A stretch of 8,704 nucleotides of DNA, taken from UQRS01 sp050946935. Its GTDB lineage: Bacteria > Bacillota > Clostridia > Oscillospirales > Acutalibacteraceae. Below are positions 6,601-8,704 of this stretch, piece after piece (positions within the stretch are counted from its first letter, which is position 1; each line of letters starts with the position of its first letter). A model generated the notes under the pieces. The model ran no database searches. It was not told the DNA's origin and saw only the letters and a program-made list of their open reading frames with translations. The position numbers were made by a program, and so were the translations under genes. Where the stretch lies: positions 1 to 8,704 of the forward strand of contig JBMNVR010000026.1 of NCBI GenBank assembly GCA_050946935.1. Reading direction: 5' to 3'.

Positions 6601-7348
6601 TAACAACAACCAGCAGGACGGGTATTATGAAGTCATCCTCGACGCCGACGCAGGGGAAAACGAAGCGCACATCTTCATGGGCGTCTGGAAGGCTAAAGCC
6701 GTACTCGAGGTTTTTGACGACACCGGAGCCGCGGTCGACCGGTTTGAGATCGAAAACCGCGACGCCTCCACTCTGAAAGATATCGTGGTGCGCTATACCG
6801 CCGACGGACCGGCCAAACTGCATGTGCGCTGCACGCTGGATACCAAATATGAAAGCGGCGGAAACAACACCTTTGTCGCCGCGTACGTCCGGCGGATTTC
6901 CGAACCGACAGACTATACCGAGCCGTTCAGGCTGACAGTTGATTCTGACTGCGGCGACCGCGGCGTGCAAAACGGGGATATCCGGCTCGCCTTCTCCGCC
7001 AACCGGGAGGTGGAGGGATATCTGGTCCGCACGAACAACGGACCCTGGCAGACAACAGACAACGGCTGCACCATATGGAAAAATGGCGTAAACAATCTGG
7101 AGGTGTGCGCCCGCTTTGCCGACGGCAGCCTGTCGACGCCGACCCTGTATCAGGCCGAGCGCACCGGTCGGCTAACCGGCGATTCAGATGAAAACGGCAG
7201 CCTCACCGTCTCCGACGTGGTGGCGTTGCGCCAGTTGATCGTAGCCGGAACGTCCAACAAAGAGGAGATCGCGGCGTCTGACCTGACCGGCGATGAGGCG
7301 CTGACCGTTTCCGACGTGATTGAACTACGCCAGCGGATCATCGGCTGA
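3608..7348 (+). CDS. Secreted GH31 alpha-glycosidase with PA14 insert and C-terminal dockerin
   Basis: This 1246-residue retaining alpha-glycosidase acts outside the cell. A signal peptide covers residues 1-26 (MRFRK, hydrophobic core, cleavage after ASLA). A mutarotase-like N-domain runs about 30-200 and the GH31 barrel about 210-530. The likely nucleophile is D330 (GVDAWWYDRNWW) and the acid/base D398 (EWTGDT). The distal beta domain is split by a PA14 module at about 558-685 (RYYNNKDLSGTPV, SDDGSRLYING) and resumes at VWIPEGEWIDL and PIFVRSGAVVPL. A beta-sandwich module (about 925-1098), an Ig-like stretch (1105-1182) and a type I dockerin (1189-1246) follow. The start has AGGAAGG 7 bases upstream. 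The nucleophile motif differs from the usual WxDMNE, so substrate is open; alpha-N-acetylgalactosaminidase, a reported GH31 activity, is possible. The dockerin implies attachment to a cohesin scaffold, none of which is seen here. It stands alone between a promoter and a terminator. Confidence 0.92.
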   Translation: MRFRKLLCALLSAALSLSLLMPASLAEGTATAEIYTGVFGDVRVQILSPTLVRLEARGPKGFEDRETFHIVNRTDWPGAAVTEARAGGTATLTCENFEIRIAENAKTLSDVVILRSGGRNWNFTSLPENKVALPDPNEAVDFFEIADTPRIIPSEEGFAPSESTDNNGWDLSNDADDLYIFMPDAETQQAASRQLRQDFVDLTGKSEMLPLQAFGAWDSRWYAYNEETALAQIDSYHDRELPLDMLVIDTDWRDSSGGTGYNINTSLFPDMSSFLNLAHRKGVGIMFNDHPEPTTTNGVSNNVLDSTELNYRFSNLTNILKLGVDAWWYDRNWWTTIQPIEGFTHEVIGAAVYADAFHSVYPERRLLMMSNVDGILHGALNGPANIAAHRYSIEWTGDTEEHQGTILREVTNMLKRGTDAAIPYVSADLCAHQTQLNTMTEEEYIRWIQFGVFSPVFRPHVTYSEIGRMPWYYGDGAVDAYRDYVNMRYRLLPVFYALSNESYNTGMPIFREMTFNYPEYAEADREDQYLLGDDILIAPVVEDIDSLPTAWLTAEDGTPGATVRYYNNKDLSGTPVKTGAVSEILIEAEKNAPAEGVSEDNFSAAYTARLTPEADIRLQLMSDDGSRLYINGELAIDSWSDHEVTSAVGEITLEAGKTYDLRVEYYDAGGNAVLRLNALYADDFGDRRSVWIPEGEWIDLNSGKSYYGPATYEISCTIEDYPIFVRSGAVVPLADETLTTADSGYDWSHMTLDLYPSATQEGQSVIYEDDTTSNAYEDGAYRTTSLSTRFEAKSNTQILTIGAADGSFEGKKAFTERNWTVRIHAADGLGALQSVTINGEAADFTLLETDGNALPFEVEGGAADGAVYTVTFTADISQESEIRAVFSAGGTVSPNYRYEEKSALSTARTVTRTVDLQEAAASVDLSADSTDWVYVGHAARPSRFPGIGTIAMKETDRHSIRFSQIGANLMIFSDCLSQFSWSDGDALFPTAVNTRRGYNNNQQDGYYEVILDADAGENEAHIFMGVWKAKAVLEVFDDTGAAVDRFEIENRDASTLKDIVVRYTADGPAKLHVRCTLDTKYESGGNNTFVAAYVRRISEPTDYTEPFRLTVDSDCGDRGVQNGDIRLAFSANREVEGYLVRTNNGPWQTTDNGCTIWKNGVNNLEVCARFADGSLSTPTLYQAERTGRLTGDSDENGSLTVSDVVALRQLIVAGTSNKEEIAASDLTGDEALTVSDVIELRQRIIG

Positions 7349-7388
7349 TCGGCCGGGCGCACGATCCTCTCCGGATTGGATCGCTTTC

Positions 7389-7430
7389 AACCAAGAGCAG
7401 GCCTTTTTTAAAAGGCCTGCTCTTGGTTTT
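7389..7430 (+). terminator. Terminator after the GH31 gene
   Basis: A perfect 19-bp stem (7389-7407 with 7410-7428) has a 2-base loop and ends in TTTT. It contains CCAAGAGCAGGCC and its complement. Lying 40 bases past the GH31 stop, it isolates that gene from the sdpR-like operon. The T-rich and A-rich apex gives no U-tract on the other strand beyond AA, so it mainly serves the plus strand. Confidence 0.85.
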
Positions 7431-7485
7431 GCGCCGTAAGCGGACAAAAACCCGTACGGATTTTCCCACCTCTATCCAGATAAGT

Positions 7486-7505
7486 ATTTAGAAAATATTC
7501 TAAAT
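7486..7505. promoter_or_regulatory. Perfect palindromic operator upstream of sdpR-like gene
   Basis: ATTTAGAA (7486-7493) and TTCTAAAT (7498-7505) are a perfect 8-bp inverted repeat with a 4-base spacer. The size and A+T-rich form fit an ArsR/SdpR-family dimer site. It lies just upstream of the -35 box. A second, degenerate copy overlaps the start site. Confidence 0.6.
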
Positions 7506-7510
7506 TCCTC

Positions 7511-7539
7511 TTGACTTTTATCCGGACCTTGCATATACT
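7511..7539 (+). promoter_or_regulatory. Promoter of the sdpR-sdpI-like operon
   Basis: TTGACT (7511-7516) and TATACT (7534-7539) are separated by exactly 17 bases, one mismatch each from consensus. The predicted start is near 7546, and a ribosome site GAGGTG (7563-7568) precedes the ATG at 7574. Candidate repressor sites flank both sides. Confidence 0.8.
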
Positions 7540-7541
7540 CT

Positions 7542-7561
7542 ATTTAGAAAATTTTTGAAAC
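7542..7561. promoter_or_regulatory. Second, degenerate operator copy at the transcription start
   Basis: The left half ATTTAGAA (7542-7549) is identical to that of the upstream palindrome, 56 bases away. The right half matches at 5 of 8 positions. It covers the predicted start site, where bound repressor would stop initiation. Two sites on one face could allow cooperative binding; that is inference. Confidence 0.45.
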
Positions 7562-7573
7562 AGAGGTGAGTAC

Positions 7574-7855
7574 ATGCCTTTTGCACAGACCTTTAAAGCG
7601 TTGTCCGATCCGGCGCGGCGAAAGATTCTGCTCCTGCTGAAGAACGGCAGACTCTCCGCCGGAGAGATCAGCCAAAAATTCGATATGACGGCGGCGACCG
7701 TTTCTTACCACCTATCGCGACTGAAGGAGGCCGGGCTGATCACCGAAAGCCGATACAAGAACTTTATCTATTATGAACTCTGCGTCTCGGTTTTTGAAGA
7801 GGCCATGCTTTGGCTGTCACAATTTTCCGATCAGAAGGGAGAAACGCAAAAATGA
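7574..7855 (+). CDS. sdpR: SdpR-like ArsR-family autorepressor
   Basis: This 93-residue winged-helix repressor probably represses its own operon. MPFAQTFKALSDPARRKIL is the usual N-terminal helix of the family. The recognition helix is at about 38-51 (MTAATVSYHLSRLKEAG) and the wing at about 54-69 (LITESRYKNFIYYEL). The metal-binding cysteine pair of ArsR/SmtB sensors is absent; the only cysteine is C70. This fits the SdpR branch, which in Bacillus subtilis responds through its partner SdpI at the membrane rather than to metal. The start has GAGGTG five bases upstream. The stop codon overlaps the start of the next gene (ATGA), so the two are translationally coupled. The promoter with two palindromic sites supports autoregulation. 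Symbol by homology and gene order. Confidence 0.85.
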   Translation: MPFAQTFKALSDPARRKILLLLKNGRLSAGEISQKFDMTAATVSYHLSRLKEAGLITESRYKNFIYYELCVSVFEEAMLWLSQFSDQKGETQK

Positions 7856-8574
7856 AAAAACTTACAACGGCCGGCAGATCTGAACCAAACAACCATATGG
7901 AGGGAACAAACAGCAAAAAACTCCTGCGGATCGACTGCGTCACCAGCCTTTTCTGCTTGCTGCCTCTGGTCGTGGGCGCCGCGTTTTATGCACAAATGCC
8001 GGATCGGATTCCGGTGCACTTCGGCCTCGATAATCGACCCGACCGCTATGCCGGAAAGACGTTTGCCCTCTTTGGCATTCCGCTGCTGCTGCTTTTGCTG
8101 CAGCTGCTCTGCTGCGGATTATCCCGGCTGGATAAACGCGGAATCGAAACCACGCCGAAAATGCAGATTCTGGTTCGTTCCATCATCCCGGCGCTGTCCC
8201 TGACTGTGGAGATTATCATGGTTGCGGTTTCACTGGGGAACAACCCGGATGTCGGAAAAATCATACTTCTGCTGCTCGGCGCACTGTTTTTGCTGATCGG
8301 CAATTATTTGCCAAAATGTAGGCAAAATCGTTTTCTCGGGATCAAGCTGCCCACCACTCTCTCCAGTGAGGAGAACTGGAACCGCACCCACCGGATAGCC
8401 GGCCGGCTCTGGGTGGTCGGGGGAGTCGCCTTTTTGGTTGCGGCTTTCCTCCCGCCAATCGGAAGGCTGATACTCACCTTGGTAACGCTGGTGATTATGG
8501 TCGTCATCCCGGTCGCTTACTCTATCCTGCTCTACCGGCGGGAATCGGCAGCCCCCGATAACGCCGCGCGATAG
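7852..8574 (+). CDS. sdpI: SdpI-like multi-pass membrane protein (DUF1648/SdpI)
   Basis: This 240-residue membrane protein has about six hydrophobic segments (roughly 28-46, 72-92, 108-128, 135-152, 184-200, 204-228). The N-terminal DUF1648 motif is MPDRIPVHFGLDNRPDRYAGK (about 49-69). The SdpI signature follows at about 150-185: NYLPKCRQNRFLGIKLPTTLSSEENWNRTH. In B. subtilis, SdpI gives immunity to the SdpC toxin and holds SdpR at the membrane when toxin is bound, which relieves repression. Here no sdpA, sdpB or sdpC is visible, so the trigger is unknown. The ATG at 7852 overlaps the sdpR-like stop, and AAGGGAG lies 10 bases before it. A hydrophilic extension of about 25 residues precedes the first helix; an internal ATG at 7896 would remove part of it but lacks a ribosome site. 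Confidence 0.86.
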   Translation: MKKLTTAGRSEPNNHMEGTNSKKLLRIDCVTSLFCLLPLVVGAAFYAQMPDRIPVHFGLDNRPDRYAGKTFALFGIPLLLLLLQLLCCGLSRLDKRGIETTPKMQILVRSIIPALSLTVEIIMVAVSLGNNPDVGKIILLLLGALFLLIGNYLPKCRQNRFLGIKLPTTLSSEENWNRTHRIAGRLWVVGGVAFLVAAFLPPIGRLILTLVTLVIMVVIPVAYSILLYRRESAAPDNAAR

Positions 8575-8580
8575 ATTAAT

Positions 8581-8610
8581 AAAAATCCCCCGGCAAAGCC
8601 GGGGGTATTT
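8581..8610. terminator. Terminator after the sdpI-like gene
   Basis: CCCCCGGC (8587-8594) pairs with GCCGGGGG (8598-8605) around an AAA loop. The plus strand continues TATTTC and the minus strand ATTTTT, so it could serve both directions. It begins 12 bases past the sdpI-like stop. Confidence 0.75.
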
Positions 8611-8704
8611 CACATGCGGGCAAAGCCCTCTATTCCTCGCGGACACGTAAAACGTGTAATACGATCTGCCAGCTGCGCAGAGCCTGTTACTTGCTGCCCG
8701 TAAA
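8611..8704. other. Right-edge stretch with small hairpins, no gene recognised
   Basis: Two further hairpins with AAA loops follow the terminator: GGGC-AAA-GCCC (8618-8628) and ACACGT-AAA-ACGTGT (8643-8657). CGGGCA (8617-8622) and TGCCCG (8695-8700) could enclose the region. A minus-strand frame entering from the right edge ends at 8614 but is too short to judge. It may be the start of another hairpin-rich repeat or the 3' end of a leftward gene. Confidence 0.35.

Noticed and set aside
8230..8646. Minus-strand frame of 138 codons overlapping the sdpI-like gene
   Set aside because: It runs through the terminator at 8581-8610 and lies opposite a well-supported gene.

Overview
The window looks like a chromosomal accessory stretch from a gut-type anaerobic Firmicute of the class Clostridia, probably near Oscillospiraceae/Ruminococcaceae. 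This rests on G+C-rich genes with Firmicute-style AGGAGG ribosome sites and sigma-A promoters, a dockerin-bearing secreted glycosidase, an SdpR/SdpI pair, and a membrane diguanylate cyclase of a clostridial type. The taxonomic placement is inference.

Left part (1-1560). The extreme left edge carries a leftward extended -10 promoter, nested hairpins and a ribosome-site-like sequence, apparently serving a gene outside the window (possibly an IS200/IS605-type transposase). A strong two-way terminator follows. Then come about 2.3 tandem copies of a 104-bp hairpin-forming repeat that stops exactly at the stop codon of a minus-strand LacI-family regulator (427-1455). The regulator has a clear promoter with an inverted repeat over its start site.

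Middle part (1559-3311). Upstream of the lacI-type gene lie 2.8 tandem copies of an unrelated 141-bp repeat. Each unit holds up to three hairpins, one with a GAAA tetraloop and a U-tract. Next is a minus-strand membrane GGDEF diguanylate cyclase that is broken by three separate lesions: a T8-to-T7 slip, a TGG-to-TAG nonsense change and a one-base insertion. Its promoter is still recognisable. This stretch is visibly richer in A+T than the flanking genes.

Right part (3608-8704). A 1246-residue secreted GH31 glycosidase carries a signal peptide, a GH31 barrel, an inserted PA14 module, further beta-sandwich modules and a C-terminal type I dockerin. It is followed by a 19-bp-stem terminator. After it comes a two-gene operon: a 93-residue SdpR-like ArsR-family autorepressor and a 240-residue SdpI-like membrane protein with overlapping stop and start (ATGA). 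The operon has a textbook promoter flanked by a perfect palindrome and a second, degenerate operator copy, and it ends in a GC-rich terminator. No sdpABC toxin genes are visible. The last ~95 bases hold small hairpins and no gene I can name.

The intact genes do not form one pathway. The GH31 enzyme is a stand-alone secreted glycan degrader, SdpRI is a self-regulating envelope module, and the LacI-type regulator probably controls sugar genes off the left edge. The features most worth following up are the two different tandem arrays of structured repeats that bracket the lacI-type gene.
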